A DNA stretch of 64,000 nt from Physcomitrium patens (GCF_000002425.4 NC_037275.1:894636-958635), one strand, 5' to 3'. Positions 10,355 to 22,194 are shown, counted from the first letter of the stretch. Notes: a model not told the origin generated them from the letters alone. Translations and numbers: made by a program.

Positions 10355-10689
10355 TATAAAAATCAAACTTTCAATCATTCCTCGCGTTAATACTATTGCT
10401 GAATATTGTCATAAAGCTTATAGTTTAAAGCACAATGTCTGAAATTTGCAACAATAAAATCTTCTATGAGTGCCTCGCTCCTAACTGCTTACTCAGGGTC
10501 CGAATCAATAATATCTAATCCAATGTATCTATATCATGTCTAATCAAGAATATCTAATTTCCTGACTAGTCAGTTTCAATACCCAAAACTAACCATCAAT
10601 CATTTCCTAGCTATCATAACCTTTCCAATCCTGTCGGATAATCATTATTATGGAGATTCCCTCCACCACTGAGTAAACCCGTCCCATGT

Positions 10690-11244
10690 TTACGTATAAT
10701 ACAAACGTAACCGATTTCCATTAACACATGTTGTGAAGTGGGTTCCTAGAAAATCTTTCAATTGAACGGAACCATTAGAGAAACCTTCTACTACCCAATA
10801 TGGTCCATGCCATCGTACTTGAAATTTATCGAGAAAGTTGTTAAAGTGGCTATCATAAAGTAGCACCAGATTATTGGGCATAAAATATTTCGGCCGTAAC
10901 TTACTGTCGTAATAACTCTTTTTGCGACATTGTATAGCTTGCATGATCAAGAAAGCTATAGCCTGAGCTTCATCTAATTTCTCAAATTGGATTAACCTAT
11001 ATTCAAGAGATTTTTCATCCTCCATACGTTCATTCAACACAATTCATAAACTTTGGACCTCCAATTCAATTCGTAGAATTTCCTCCTAACCGTAGACTAA
11101 TTGAAATGGGATAGAATTGGTAGTTATTTTATACGCAGTATGGTACGCCCATAAAGCTGTAAACAATTTAGTATCCCAATCGGTTCCTGCTCTTGAAATA
11201 GTCATTGTTAAGATCTTACATAGGATACCGTTGGTCTTTTCTAT
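10690..11244 (-). pseudogene. pol: B1 integrase C-terminal domain
   Basis: Contains SYYDSKLRPKYFMPNNLVLLY, the aligned FQVRWHGPYWVVEGFSNGSVQL and FTTCVNGNRLRLY, which form the small SH3-like C-terminal domain of Ty3 integrases. It lies directly after the catalytic core (11245-12369), so this is the element's original copy; a second copy sits at about 9950-10140. Frames between 11040 and 11244 are broken. Confidence 0.75.
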
Positions 11245-12390
11245 TTATCCATTGGCTCGTGGATGATAAGGTGTAGTTTTGCGGTACTTGATCTCATACT
11301 TCGTTGTTAATGCTTCAATTGTGGCATTAAGAAAATATGTGCCGCAATCACTAACCAATTCTTTTGGACAGCCAAAACGAATGATAATATTCTCATATAA
11401 AAATATTGCTACGATATTAGCATTATTAGTTTTCGTTGCTATGGCCTCTACCCATTTGGTGACATAATTGGTGGCTACTAGAATATAAGATTTATATCCA
11501 TTTTGAGAGGCAAGTACAATGGATCCTACAAAGTCAATACCCCATTTTTTGAATGCTGCTTGTGCCAAAATTGGTACCAATGGCATTACAGAAGTTTCAG
11601 TAGGGTGACCAATTTGTTGGCAAGGATCACAATGACGAACATATTGGTATGCATCCAAAAACATTGTTGGCCACCAATAGCCAGCCATTAAAGCCTTACG
11701 TGCTGTGCTATCATCCGTAAAATGTCCTCTACAACTGTCTAAATGACATCCTTTCAAAATTGTACGAACTTCACTTTGAAAGATGCAACGACGTAAAATT
11801 CCATCCCACCCTTGTTTGTACAAGGCATCTCCAATCATGGTACATGATGCACTTTTTAAAATCAGACGCTTCTTTAATTTTTCATTATAAGAAATTGGAA
11901 AAGTCTGAAACGTTAGATACTGGATCAATTCACCATATTCAGGTATAATGACATCCACAACGAATAGTTGTGTATCCAAAAGAGCATCGTTTATCGGCTC
12001 ATTACCCAGTATATTAGATAAATGAGATAAGTGATCCGCATTGGCATGTTTCTTATTAGGTCGAACGTTAATCGTAAAGTTGAATTCTTGAAGAAGTAAC
12101 ACCCATCGAGCAATTCGTCCACTCAATTGAGGTTTATTTATCATGTACTTAAGCACATCATGATCAACATGGAACACAAATGGATATTCAAGTAGATAGT
12201 GGCAGAATTTTTGTATAGAATAGATCATTCCGAGGACTTTTTTCTTGGTAGTATTATAATTTTGTTCTACAGCAATAAATTGTTGGCTCATATAATATAT
12301 GAGATGATCTAATCTTTTTTCATCCTTTTGACTAAGAATGGATTCAATAGCAACATTGAATGCATCCACATAGACATGAAACGATTTTGT
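11245..12390 (-). pseudogene. pol: B1 RNase H and integrase core
   Basis: One long open stretch (374 residues) starting with the RNase H block FNVAIESILSQKDEKRLDH, then QNYNTTKKK (catalytic Glu region), VFHVDHDVLKY (Asp) and HANADHLSHLS. Integrase follows: His in GHF, His replaced in the usual second position, CDPCQQI Cys pair, DDE core with WGIDFVG (Asp), LVSDCGTYF (Asp) and, after a stop in ANG-x-IEKTNG near 11240, the Glu. The stop in ANGQ is explained by CAA to TAA. The enzyme would cut RNA in hybrids and insert the cDNA; here it is broken. Confidence 0.82.
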
Positions 12391-13341
12391 TCAATAAGGT
12401 GTTACAAGAATTGGGACAGATACCAATTTTCGTTTCAATTTGTTGAATGCAAAAGTACAGTCTTCAGTCCATATTGGGCTAGATCCGTCTGATGGAGGTT
12501 TCTTTAACAAGTTGGTTAATGGTTGACAGATAACTGCAAAGGATTTAATAAAACGCCAATAGTAGCTGACATGGCCGATGAAACCGCATATGCCCGACAT
12601 CATATCTGGCTTTGGTAAACCCAATATACGAGTAACTTTATCGGGGTCCATAGCAATACCTTCAATAGAGACAATGTGTCCCAATAGCTTCTCCGATGGT
12701 ACGTCAAATTGACACTTCTCTAAATTTAAAGATATCCCATACTTGTCGCATTGATTCAAACAATTATCTAGACATGCTAGATGTTTAGCCGTTGTGCTAA
12801 AGGTGCAGAAATCATCCAAAAATATCTCCATTGATAAATGTAGGTAATCTTGAAATGCTTGTGTCATTACCTGTTGAAAAGTAGTCAAGGCATTACATAA
12901 CTCAAATGGCATTACTTTATAGGCGAGTGTACTCTAATCTGTGGTAAACGTAGTCTTCAACTGATCTTCTTTGGTAATTTTAATTTGATTATATCCCAAA
13001 AATCCGTCCAAAAATGAGTAACGTTCATGTCCGACCACTGCATCCAAAATACTGTCTGTAAACGATAACAAAAAATAGTCCTTCTTAGTAGCTGCATTTA
13101 ACTTTCAAAAATCTTGAGATATCTTGATTTTTCCATTCTTCTTCGGTAGGATCATGATTGGTGACATCCATGCACTATGCGGAATAGGATAAATAAAATC
13201 CACATCGAGAAGTTTATCCAATTCCTCTTTTACTAAAAGGGAATATTTTGGGTTAGGCCGGTGTTGTCTTTGACAAACTGGTGTAACACCCTCGTCCAAA
13301 ATAATCTGGTGCTCACACATGTCGGCTGGAATCCCTTTCAA
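12391..13341 (-). pseudogene. pol: B1 reverse transcriptase
   Basis: Two open parts separated by stops and a frame break at about 12913-13104. The first (13105-13341) has QRQHRPNPKYSLLVKEELDK, AWMSPIMILPKKNGKIKISQDF, the RT finger region. The second (12391-12912) has MPFELCNALTTFQQVMTQAF and EIFLDDFCTFS with the two catalytic Asp of the YxDD motif, then the thumb/connection (LGHIVS, FIGHVSYYWRFI). The middle region with the first catalytic Asp is present but interrupted (about 12960-13040). Confidence 0.85.
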
Positions 13342-14634
13342 ATCTGCATGCGACCATACAAAGGCAGATTTGTGATGGACAATTTTTTTTTTTCAAGCAT
13401 CCAATTCTGTACCTATGATATCAACATATATTTTAATTAGATGTGACATTTCATTGGTGCCCAGGTTAATAGATTAACACATAAGATCTTCTACAACCTT
13501 TGATTTAATTGTCTTTTTTTGATCTCAATATCTTATATTATTCGACATATGGAAACTACCTAATTCTGGTTCCAATGTGCTGACTCTACTGACTGCAAGA
13601 TTATTCATTCATTTGACAATAGCATGATCGGAGTTTGTTGCATCCTTCCAATGAACAAAATATTCTTTGAATTCTCGATATTGGTAGGATACTTCTTCCT
13701 TATGTATACGAATTGGATCATTGTCGACTTCCATGGCATTAGTAATTTCATCATGGTTATCCTCAGATTGACCTTCCTCATCAGATGTCACTTTTGAACC
13801 TCGAATTTGAAATTTTCCATGATATTGGACTGGGTACATTTACAAAACAATCGTTTCTCTTTCCTTTTTGATAGTTAGCATTCCACGGCTCCAATCATTT
13901 TTAGCTTTAGCTTGATATAAACATGGCCATCCCAATAAAATTGGATATGATAATGTAGAACTTTGTAACCTAAAAATGATATAATTAATTTTATATACAA
14001 TCCCTGAAATAGCAATGTCAGTATTGTAAAGAATACCCATAGGCTTGACTCGACTATAGTCAGCCATTCTTAATACCAACAACATGGATAATAACTGAGC
14101 TAAATCCAGATTTTCCATTGTTTCTGTCGTCATTAAATTTACACTTGAGCCCCCATCTACTTGAACTTCAGAAATAAGGACTCCATCGATGGATACATCA
14201 ATAGTCGATGCTCCTGGATCGGGGTTCAAACTGACTTTCCGAACTCTCTTAGACCAAGCTCTTCATCGTATTAACAAAGAATTCAACGTAGAACGATATT
14301 ATGGCACAATCGTTAATAGTTGCTTCATTGAGATTGATAGTTTGATTTCATCCAAATCCTTTAATATATCATATCATTCCATATTTGTAGTGATTCCTAA
14401 AACCCTTTTCTTTTTCATGGGCTTTACTTTAAGCCTTGTCAATAGCTTATCTTGCTTCACAAAGTCTGACACTAGAATAGCTGAACAAGCTATTTCATAC
14501 TGTTTCACCCTGAGAGGGTCTTTCAATAAGTAAGGCCACTCCTTATCCTTTGAGGATAATAGAACTAGTTCATGTTGGGTCAATAGTCTCGTGCCAGAAC
14601 CATCATTGGGCTGTTTTGACGATCCAAGTCCCAA
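13342..14634 (-). pseudogene. pro: B1 protease and flanking linkers
   Basis: The protease lies at 13840-14229: TIDVSIDGVLISEVQVDGG (active-site Asp-Gly-Gly), SSVNLM, then YPILLGWPCLYQAKAKND with the ILLG motif. Upstream, 14374-14634 is the Gag-protease linker, similar to B2 (SSKDKEWPYLLKDPL, KKKRVLGITTNME). Downstream, 13342-13839 is the protease-RT linker with an acidic stretch and many stops; the same linker is intact in B2. The DGG triad also occurs in B2 and B3, so it is a family trait and not a random mutation. Confidence 0.75.
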
Positions 14635-14799
14635 AGCTGATGACGATCCAGATACGATTATTAGATTTGAGTCTAATTGTTCCTTAGAAAATGGTTCTTC
14701 TAATTGTGGAATTGGGTCTTTTCCTTTTTGCTAGGCCCTTGTAAGCAAAATATGTGCACATTCCATCCAATTTACTGATGAATCTTATGGACCTCGATT

Positions 14800-16968
14800 A
14801 TTCTCCTCTAGTTTACTCTACAATTGAACTTACTGGTTTTGGTTATTGAAATTAAATGGCGCATTGCACTACTGATAAGTATGTCCTGATTGCTTATAAT
14901 TTCCACACACGGGAGCATAGTCATCGCTTGCTCTTGGATTGGGACATTCACTAGCATAATGTCCGATCTGTCTACAATGATAATATCGAAGTGGTTTCCT
15001 TTTAATACTGTCAAGAATATTGGGAATATCTACTAGGATGTACTAGCTCGACATGTTCCAAGTCGGATGGATAAATGATCCCAATTGTCCAGTTGGTACT
15101 ATAGAATCTGAATTTGATTGCTGAAAGGATTGATATTGGAAATATCCTTACTGGTTTTGTACCATTCCTTGAGTATTGGTTCCGTATTCTTGATTGTATA
15201 TCAAATTTTGAAATTTGGAAAAATTTCTATTTGGCTTATTCGAACGATTTCCATTCCAGCCAAACCTATTTTCTGTCTGAATTTGGTTAACATCCCATGA
15301 AGTCGGTTGGGTGATTATTTGGTTACTGAGTTGTTGTTGCTTCCGTAAATTCCAACAGTTGGTGATAATATGCTTGCCCCCGCAAAAGGTACATTTTACA
15401 GTCATTTGGGGTAGTGAAGGACATTCTGTTACTAAATGACCTTGCCCCTTACAATTACTGCACCAGACATTGGGACGCATATTGGTTGGTTTATGCCTCT
15501 TTTCCTTATCTTTTGCTAAGTTGATAGCCAGTTCTTCGATTTTCTTTGTCAAAGTTATCAACAAAGCCTCATTTGGATCCTTTGGTCTAGTTTCACTTGA
15601 TAATTCTTTCGTAGGTATTACTTTTTGATATGTGGAGTATGGAGAATATGAGACTGTAGTTGTTGGTGGTATATTCTACAATGGAACAACATTCACTACT
15701 CCTTGCGAATTAATACTAAGATTTGCACCGTAATCCAGCATTCTTAGATAATTGCTCACAATTTCACTCTAGGTTGGTATTGAGTAACCTGCTTGAGATG
15801 GAATCATTGTAGCTCTAGTGATTAAGAATTGGTCATAGTGACATTCTTCCCACACCTTTGCTCATACTAGTGAGGAAGCAACAGTGGTCTATTGGGCCTC
15901 CTTCATGAATAACTTTAATTCTACTGGGTAAAGTCTGTTAACTAATATGGATAAAATAAATGAATGAAGCATTTGATTATTTGACCATTTACTAAGAATA
16001 TCTACTACTCAGCTATAATATGATTGTACCGCTTCTCTTGATACCATTCTGCTATTCATCAATCTTTTCCTAAGTCACTCTTTAAATTCAATTGGTCGAA
16101 AATGGATTAAAAATGTATTTTTTAATGTCTCTCAATTAGAAAATTTATCGACATGCTGGCGATTATACCATTCAAATGTTGTGTCTTTTAATCTTACTAG
16201 CAGCCATCTTAATCAAATATCTTTAGTTCTGCCATTATTGGCTGCACATGCAGTCAAGAATTGTGATAAATGTTGATCTGAATCGGCTCCTGGTAAACCT
16301 CTAAAAGTAGGTTATGGAGCCACGCTAGTTATGCAATCTTCCACCGCATCCATTTGAACTGCAATTGGAACTATTGGTCCTCCGGATGCCATTAAAGATG
16401 CCGGTGTTCCACTCAATTCCTTATTAAAATAAAAATTATCTCCCACAAAAGTCTTTTCTGGACTTCTAGGCCTTTTCAATTGACTATTATTATCTCCAAA
16501 TAATTTTAGTGGTTGAATATGAGGTAAAAATGATGAGTTTTGATATACTTTGAATTGGTCTTTATTGGCAAGTGATTTATGTCGATCTTTAGAACCAATC
16601 TTGCTAGAATCGGATGTATCTCTAATTAGAAAAATACCCAATAGAATACCTAATTCTTCTATGCCTTCCTCGCTTTCTGTTAACGGCTTTGAAAGGTATG
16701 CTAGACTATTAGCAGCATTCTCCGCGAATGCTCTTGATAATTTCTTTAATGGTATGTACTTCTGAAATATTAGAGGTCGATCATCTTCTAGTTATGATCA
16801 AATATGCCGACAGGCATGCAACCACGGCTTAATCCAACTTTGTCGATGCTTCTTTTTTAATTTGCGATTTCACTCGTTATGCAACAAATTTCTTGCTTGC
16901 GATCTCTCTATTCTTTTCTTTGATTGTTTTATTCTCTTTGCTGTTAAATTCTCATTCTTAATAACCAT
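14800..16968 (-). pseudogene. gag: B1 Gag with several zinc knuckles
   Basis: ATG at 16968 (MVIKNENLTAKRIKQ) begins a broken Gag. The capsid-like retrotransposon-Gag block is at about 15880-16330 (LSQFLTACAANNGRTKDIW, TTFEWYNRQ, and HFRPIEFKE). At 15148-15564 there are two zinc fingers: CSNCKGQGHLVTEC (CX2CX4HX4C) and CTFCGGKHIITNC (CX2CX3HX4C). Near 14900-15000 a third motif (HCRQIGHYASEC) has lost its first Cys to Tyr, and a fourth (VCGNYKQSGHTYQ) has lost Cys residues. Gag would package RNA. Many stops make this a pseudogene. Confidence 0.78.
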
Positions 16969-17054
16969 ACTCTTTCATTATTTCTACTGAGTTTGCTTCC
17001 TAATCTCCTTTACTGCTTCAGTAGTTAATTCTTAACATTCAATAATGTTGTCAA

Positions 17055-17072
17055 TTCCCAGGAGCGGCGCTA
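17055..17072 (-). other. B1 primer-binding site
   Basis: Minus strand TAGCGCCGCTCCTGGGAA follows the 5' LTR. The consensus in B3 is TGGCGCCGCTACTAGGGA, so the second base has changed. TGGCGCCG-type sites are used with Asp-tRNA by plant Tat/Athila elements (established knowledge); the match is only partial. Confidence 0.65.
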
Positions 17073-17075
17073 AAA

Positions 17076-17815
17076 TATGATTGTTTTTTTACTTATTCCA
17101 GAAGAAACCTCCTAGAATAAACCCGTATAGGAGAATTCGAACACAGGGAAAGACCATGTATATGAGCTCCAATTGTTAGGGTCACACAATTAACCGCTAC
17201 TGCTGGATGCTTACCATATCGAAGAATACTTAATTTTTTTTCCTACTCTCCACTCTTTCATAACAATACGATAACAACCACGACATGAATTTCAATACCC
17301 TCTGTAATTCATGAATACACAAGCATAACCCAAACCCTAGAACGAACAACTTTCAATCTATAAAATCTGATCAAGAGAATTCCTTCGATTACAATTCCTT
17401 TCTACTGAACTAACAACCTTGCGATAAATAGTGACTAGAAACTTCCATACATCATCAATCTTTTACAACAATTGATAAATAGTGATCTATAAATAACTTT
17501 GTAAATCAAACATTGATTCATTAAATCGATTTTCTTTACTAGAATCAACACTAACACAAAAGAAACAAGAAAATTAAGAAGAAGAGATAGTACCAATCTT
17601 ATCTCGGCTCAGTACTATCGAAATCTGGCATTTTCTTCCTCTCTCCCATCCTCCATATACTACCTAGAGATACCAACTCCTATACTACAGATGATAATTA
17701 CTTTTCTTGACTATTCATCTATTCTACCTGTTGAACCACCTTTTCAGTAGTTATCTATCCCTGTTTACACTATACACTAGATATCTACATTGTGAAAATA
17801 ACTACTTATTCTACA
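17076..17815 (-). repeat. B1 5' LTR
   Basis: Plus strand starts TATGATTGTTTTTTTACTTATTC and ends AACTACTTATTCTACA. It is 740 bp and closely similar to the LTR at 6747-7488 throughout. The expected outer TG has one substitution at the inner end (TATG for TGTG). Confidence 0.85.
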
Positions 17816-19094
17816 CTTTGTAAGAGCTTTATAAAGTCATGTTTATTTTGGATGACTTGGATTTTTGTGAAATAAAATAGGGTTGACATTTTGGACAATT
17901 TTGAGAGTTTTGTAATAGATTTATGGATGAAATTTTATATATTAATGGTCATAGTTGTACTTTATATGTATTATAAATTTTAGCTTGATCAATGGTTGAA
18001 TTAAGAATTATTGAGGTTTAAGAGGGTCAAGGTCTCAAAAAATAGAATTTTAGGTCTAGTGAGAGTTTTTAAGATTTCTTGCAATCTACTAGTTAGATTA
18101 GAGTGATATTTATAGGTAAAGATAGTAGACTTTTTTTTCTACATATATGAGAATTTTGACATCAATTGAATGGTGAAAAAAGAGAAATATTGGCTCTAGA
18201 AGATTGGCATTAAGGTTAGAGAAGGAAATTGGCTAATATCCAAGCACATTTTTGAGGTTATTGCCTATTTGGTAATTCTGATCCTTTAAATTTTATTTGT
18301 GCTTGTTGTTAACTTAATTGTTAAGAAATGTAAAAATTTTGAGTTAAGATCAAAGGTTCATTCATTGGTATTTGAGGTTTAAATCTGTTGTAGGAATTAT
18401 TAGGATTTGGTTTAGGATTTAGAAACTGATTAGGATTTGATTTAGGATATAGAATTTGGTTTAGGATTAAAAATTTGATTAGGGTTTAGGATTTGGTTTA
18501 AGATTTAGAGTATGGATAGGGTTTGATTTAGGGTTTAGGATTTGATTAGGGTTTGATTTAAGATTTAAGATTTGATTTAGGATTTAAGATTTGATTAATA
18601 TTTGATTTAGGATTTTGTTAGGATTTGATTTAGAATTTAGGATTTGATTTAGCATTTGATTTAGGATTTAGGATTTAATTTAGGGTTTAGAATTTATTTA
18701 GGGTTTGATTTAGGATTAGGATTCAATTAGGATTTGATTTAGGATTTAAGGTTTGATTAGAGTTTATTTAAGATTTAAGATTTAATTAGTTTTGGCCTAA
18801 AATTTGAATGAAGTCCAATAGGATTTTAACTAGGATTAATTTAAGATTGAATTGAGATGTATTTGAGATATAATTGTGATTATTCTAATATTTCTTTAAA
18901 AAAATTTATTATTTATTTGTAATTTTTTTGAAGTTTCTTTGAATTTGATTAGAGCTTACTTAGCATTGTTATGGTCTAATTAGAGTTTAGTTAGTGTTCT
19001 ATTAGAGTTAGGATTTTATTGTTGCAATTTCTATTCTACCTTCTATAACTAAGTACGCAAAGCATTCTCAAGCAAGACTTCACATATTGTGACA
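17816..19094 (+). repeat. Family A LTR, left end missing (A4)
   Basis: Ends with the A-type terminus: CTACCTTCTATAACTAAG..., then AAGACTTCACATATTGTGACA at 19094. The left side is cut by the B1 5' LTR. It contains the TTTAGGATTTGA-type array and the TTTGGCCTAAAAT / AGTCCAATAGGATTTTAACTAGG blocks also found at 21785-22194 and, inverted, at 55011-59690. No coding sequence. Confidence 0.75.
18385..18800 (+). repeat. Degenerate TTTAGGATTTGA array in A LTR
   Basis: About 400 bp built from variants of GATTTGATTTAGG and TTTAGGATTTGATTAGGG. Units are 11-13 bp and often pair into 22-24 bp higher units. Similar but inverted arrays lie in the minus-strand A LTRs (about 55300-55470, 56480-56600, 58400-58640), so this is an LTR-internal minisatellite. 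Confidence 0.8.
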
Positions 19095-19100
19095 TATAAT

Positions 19101-19116
19101 TGGTGAACCCGATGTC
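19101..19116 (+). other. A4 primer-binding-like site
   Basis: TGGTGAACCCGATGTC begins six bases after the A LTR end. TGG at the start fits pairing with a tRNA CCA end. A related sequence (TGGTAAAATCAATTC) follows the A6 LTR on the minus strand at about 54992-55006. The tRNA is not identified. Confidence 0.5.
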
Positions 19117-19439
19117 AAAGCTTGACGTGAAAGGTGTTGTGTTTTATTGGTGGTTATTAAAATTGATCATCCATTTGATGGAAAGAAGATTGATTTTGGA
19201 GCTTTTTGAGTTTTTGGAGCTTTACAAATTATCTTGAAATACAATGGAAGTATTTGGATTATCATGGAATATAATAGGACTTTATAGAAATGATGGAGTA
19301 TTTTGAAGTATCATAAGATATTTATTGGAGCATTTCAAGGAACATTTTTTATCACTATAGAACTAAATGGAAGATTTATCATCTAGATCTTTGGATAGGT
19401 CAAATATTTTGGATGGGTCAAATATTAGTGAGTTTTTTA

Positions 19440-20360
19440 AGGCTCACTATATTCATAGAAGAACAATAAAGAGTGCAAGCAATTAAAAAATATATCACTA
19501 GGGCATTGCAAGGAATCATCAATAAATTTGGGAGATTTGAAGGATGCAACATTACTAAGTTTTTACAAGTTTATATATGTGAAATGGAGACATGCCAAAT
19601 CCCTGAGGCAAAGATGATTTCAAGCTTCCATTTGGCTATTGAACTTAAGATTCATAAAAAAGTGAAGAGATTGCTTGGAAAGAGTATGGACACATGGTCA
19701 AAATTTCAAGAACTTTTAAAGGAAGAGTTTATTGATAGAAATAAGGATAGGATTCTTAAGAGAAAGTTTTTGGATTGAATAGAATTGCAACCAAGCAAGC
19801 ATATGGAACTTTATGAATTCTTGGAAGCATTTGACAGGAGATTTTATCATCTCTCATCATTAAAGAGATAATCATTAGGTACTTTAAAGATAGAGTTGTT
19901 TTTAAATGGTGTTGATGATACTTTGAGAGACAAGCTTTTCATGCTTCTTATAGATGATTCTACGGAGAGTGGTTGTACAAATAATTAGGGGAAGTTAAAA
20001 AAAGTAGTTGTTTTAGCAAGACAACAAGAAGAAAAAGCTAAAAGAGTTGCAATATGGCCTAAGAAATCTTCTATTTTGGCTTCTATGTCATCTTTATCAA
20101 TGCAAGGGACTAATCTTAAAAAAAATAAAAATGGAAGAGCAAGTAGGGGACTTCAATGGAGGAGCCAATTCTTTGTAAATGAAAGAAATTGGATCTTATA
20201 CCAAGGGTGGTAAAAGAGAGAATAATTTTTTTTTTCAAACTTTTATTATAGAAGGCCAATGTATCCAAAAATTTGAAGATAATATGAAGATCAAAGTTTT
20301 GGAAATTAATGACAATGCAGTTAGAAGCTATGGCTATTCTATATTGAATAAGTTTATGTA
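19440..20360 (+). pseudogene. gag: A4 Gag capsid region
   Basis: 19473-19778 is open (101 residues) and contains INKFGRFEGCNITKFLQVY, EAKMISSFHLAIE and, further on, STWSKFQELLKEEFIDRNK-like text (WSKFQELLKEEF). This is a Ty3-type capsid: FDG/FEG, then a Phe-rich and Leu-rich region ending in LKEEF. The same start is seen on the minus strand at 54608-54764 (NQFDGRNILKYLRYY). A broken frame continues to about 20360 with further Gag-like text (FDRRFYHLSSL, KIELFLNGVDDTLRDKL). Stops and frameshifts throughout. Confidence 0.65.
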
Positions 20361-20399
20361 AGTTAGTAATGGCAATTTGGATAGAGCGTCTCTTGGTGA

Positions 20400-21060
20400 T
20401 TAAAGGGCATTTTCTATATTTAAAGGAGGTGAAGATGTTTTGTCCAATACTTTGAAATATATTGAAGAGTTTATAGTTGAGCCTTCAAAAGAGATGGATT
20501 ATGGATCTACTCAAAGTTATAATCATAGAAGTTATATAAATTCACAACATTATGATGTACAAAGTAGTGGAATTATATATGGGAATGATGATGAAAGTCA
20601 AATTGCATACAGCTATGAGATCACATATGAGTTGGATGAAAGAAGTTATGAATTTTTACATGATCATTACAAAGAGGGTTATGAGATTGCACAAGGTTAT
20701 GATACTAAATGTGGTTGAAAAACCACAAAGGATTATCATGAAAGTTATGAGACTTTTCAAGAGCATGAAATTTCAAAAAGGCATGAGATATCTCAATATT
20801 ATGAGGTTATACAATGCTTTGAAACAACAAAAGGTTATGATATTTCATAAAGATGCATTCAAGAAGATATGAAGGACATTATACAAGATTATATGGCAAA
20901 TAAAGTTTATAGGACAGAAGATAAGGATGCCAAATCATTGACTATGATTAAGTTAATTGTGAGTACTTCTTTTTTGGACTAAGGTCACAGTTACATAGTT
21001 AATAAAAATTTAATGGGGACACAATTGAATTTTGACAAAGATAAGATTCATCATCAAGTA
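20400..21060 (+). pseudogene. A4 Tyr/Glu-rich segment and protease remnant
   Basis: 20440-20718 is open for 92 residues and continues past a TGA to about 20860. The text is rich in Tyr, Glu, Asp and His, with loose 7-12 residue repeats of the kind SYE-I/F and GYEIAQGYDT. It sits between the Gag capsid and a broken protease-like stretch at about 20970-21040 (STSFLD-x-GHSYIVNKNLMG, compare DHGSEINLMSKDLY in A1). No counterpart is visible in A1 between 1 and 793, though A1's left end is missing. Function unknown. Confidence 0.45.
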
Positions 21061-21309
21061 TGAAATTCAAGGGTGGAAAATCTAAAAATCTTGAAATATA
21101 AAGACATGGAAAATGGAATTAAAGATTACATAGACATCTTAAATGGGACTTAGAATCAAAAAAAATAAGAAAAAAGATACAAGCAAGATGTACGTGGCTA
21201 TGGGGAAGAGGTTTAGATTTAGTCTTTTTAATTCAAATTTTGTACCTTGCCAATGGTCATGTGTAAAAGAGGATATTTCCAAACTACTTATACATGGAGA
21301 GTAAATAGA
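21061..21309 (+). other. A4 degraded internal DNA
   Basis: Follows the protease remnant. Some text resembles the start of the protease-RT linker, but frames are broken. Nothing else can be supported. Confidence 0.4.
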
Positions 21310-21735
21310 AACATTGGCATTAAAGAAAAAAATAAAAAATAAAAAATAAAAAATAAATTAAAGAAGTATCATTATAAAGTAAGACTATGGACATATAAAA
21401 ATGGTGGTATTCTTACAAGATTTAGGTGCCTTTGATTTAAGTTTTATTGGCATTTGAAAAAAATAAAAATAAAAATAAAAATTGAAGAAATATCATTATA
21501 AAGCAAGACTATGGAGGTATAAAAAAAAGAGATATTCTTACAAGATATAGGTGCCTATGATTTAAGTTTTATTGGAATTTGAAAAAAATAAATAAAAAGA
21601 ATAAAAATTAGAGAAGTATCATTATAAAGTAAGAATATGGAGGTATAAAAAAGGAGGTACTCTTATAAGATATAGGTGCTTTTGATTCAAGTTTTATCGG
21701 CATTCAAAAAAAATAAAAAAATAAAAAAAAATTGA
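21310..21735 (+). repeat. About 122-bp segment of A pol in three tandem copies
   Basis: Three copies start near 21361, 21484 and 21610, each with ATCATTATAAAG(T/C)AAGA-TATGG, a purine-rich stretch, TAGGTGCCT-TGATT-AAGTTTTAT and an A-rich spacer (AAAATAAAAAT). A partial fourth tail may precede at 21310-21360. The unit is homologous to A1 1455-1545 (protease-RT junction, GGTACAAAAGAGGAGG to GAGTTTTATTGG), present only once there. The copies differ by several substitutions, so the amplification is not recent. Confidence 0.8.
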
Positions 21736-21784
21736 GAAAGAATTGTATGATTTAGGAATATTAGAAGATGATGAAAAATTTTTG

Positions 21785-22194
21785 ATTTTTGATGATGAAG
21801 GATTTGGTTAGGATTTGATTTAAAGTTAGGATTTGATATAGGGATTACGATTTTATTAGGGTTTGTTTAAGATTTAAGATTTAGTTAATTTTTGGCCTAA
21901 AGCTTGAATAAAGTCCAATAGGATTTTAACTAGGATTAAATTAAGACTGAATTGAGATGTACTTGAGATATATTTGTAATCATTCTAATATTTCTTTAAG
22001 ATTTTTTATTGTTTCTTTGTAATTCCTTTGAAATTTCTTTGAATTTGATTAGAGCTTGCTTAGTATTTTTATGGTCTAATTAGAGTTTAATTAGTATTCT
22101 ATTAGAGTTAGAATTTTTTTGTTAGAATTTTTATTCTATCCTATATAGGCAGGTGCCTAGGGTAATCTCAAGAAAGACTTCATGTATTATGACA
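21785..22194 (+). repeat. Right part of a family A LTR
   Basis: Begins inside the TTTAGG-type array and ends with CTTCATGTATTATGACA at 22194. It shares TTTGGCCTAAAGCTTGAATAAAGTCC with the A4 LTR at 18790-18830. It joins A4 internal DNA on the left without the LTR start, so a deletion removed pol and the first part of the LTR. On the right it abuts D2 RNase H. Confidence 0.75.

Larger units (their letters stand above)
8815..17815 (-). mobile_element. Ty3/gypsy element B1 (minus strand)
   Basis: Reading right to left: 5' LTR (17076-17815), PBS (17055-17072), Gag, protease, RT, RNase H, integrase, an extra ORF, polypurine tract and a shortened 3' LTR (about 8815-9320). The domain order is Ty3/gypsy. 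The TGGCGCC-type PBS, the multi-knuckle Gag and an added ORF after integrase suggest the Tat/Athila side of the family (inference). The 3' LTR lacks its outer about 250 bp, so no target-site duplication can be scored. Coding regions carry many stops. Confidence 0.88.

Noticed and set aside
18385..18800. Interstitial telomere
   Set aside because: Units vary (TTTAGGATTTGA), are not TTTAGGG in tandem, and recur inside A LTRs.
20440..20718. Independent host gene
   Set aside because: Flanked on both sides by degraded A-family coding text in the same orientation; no start or splice context.
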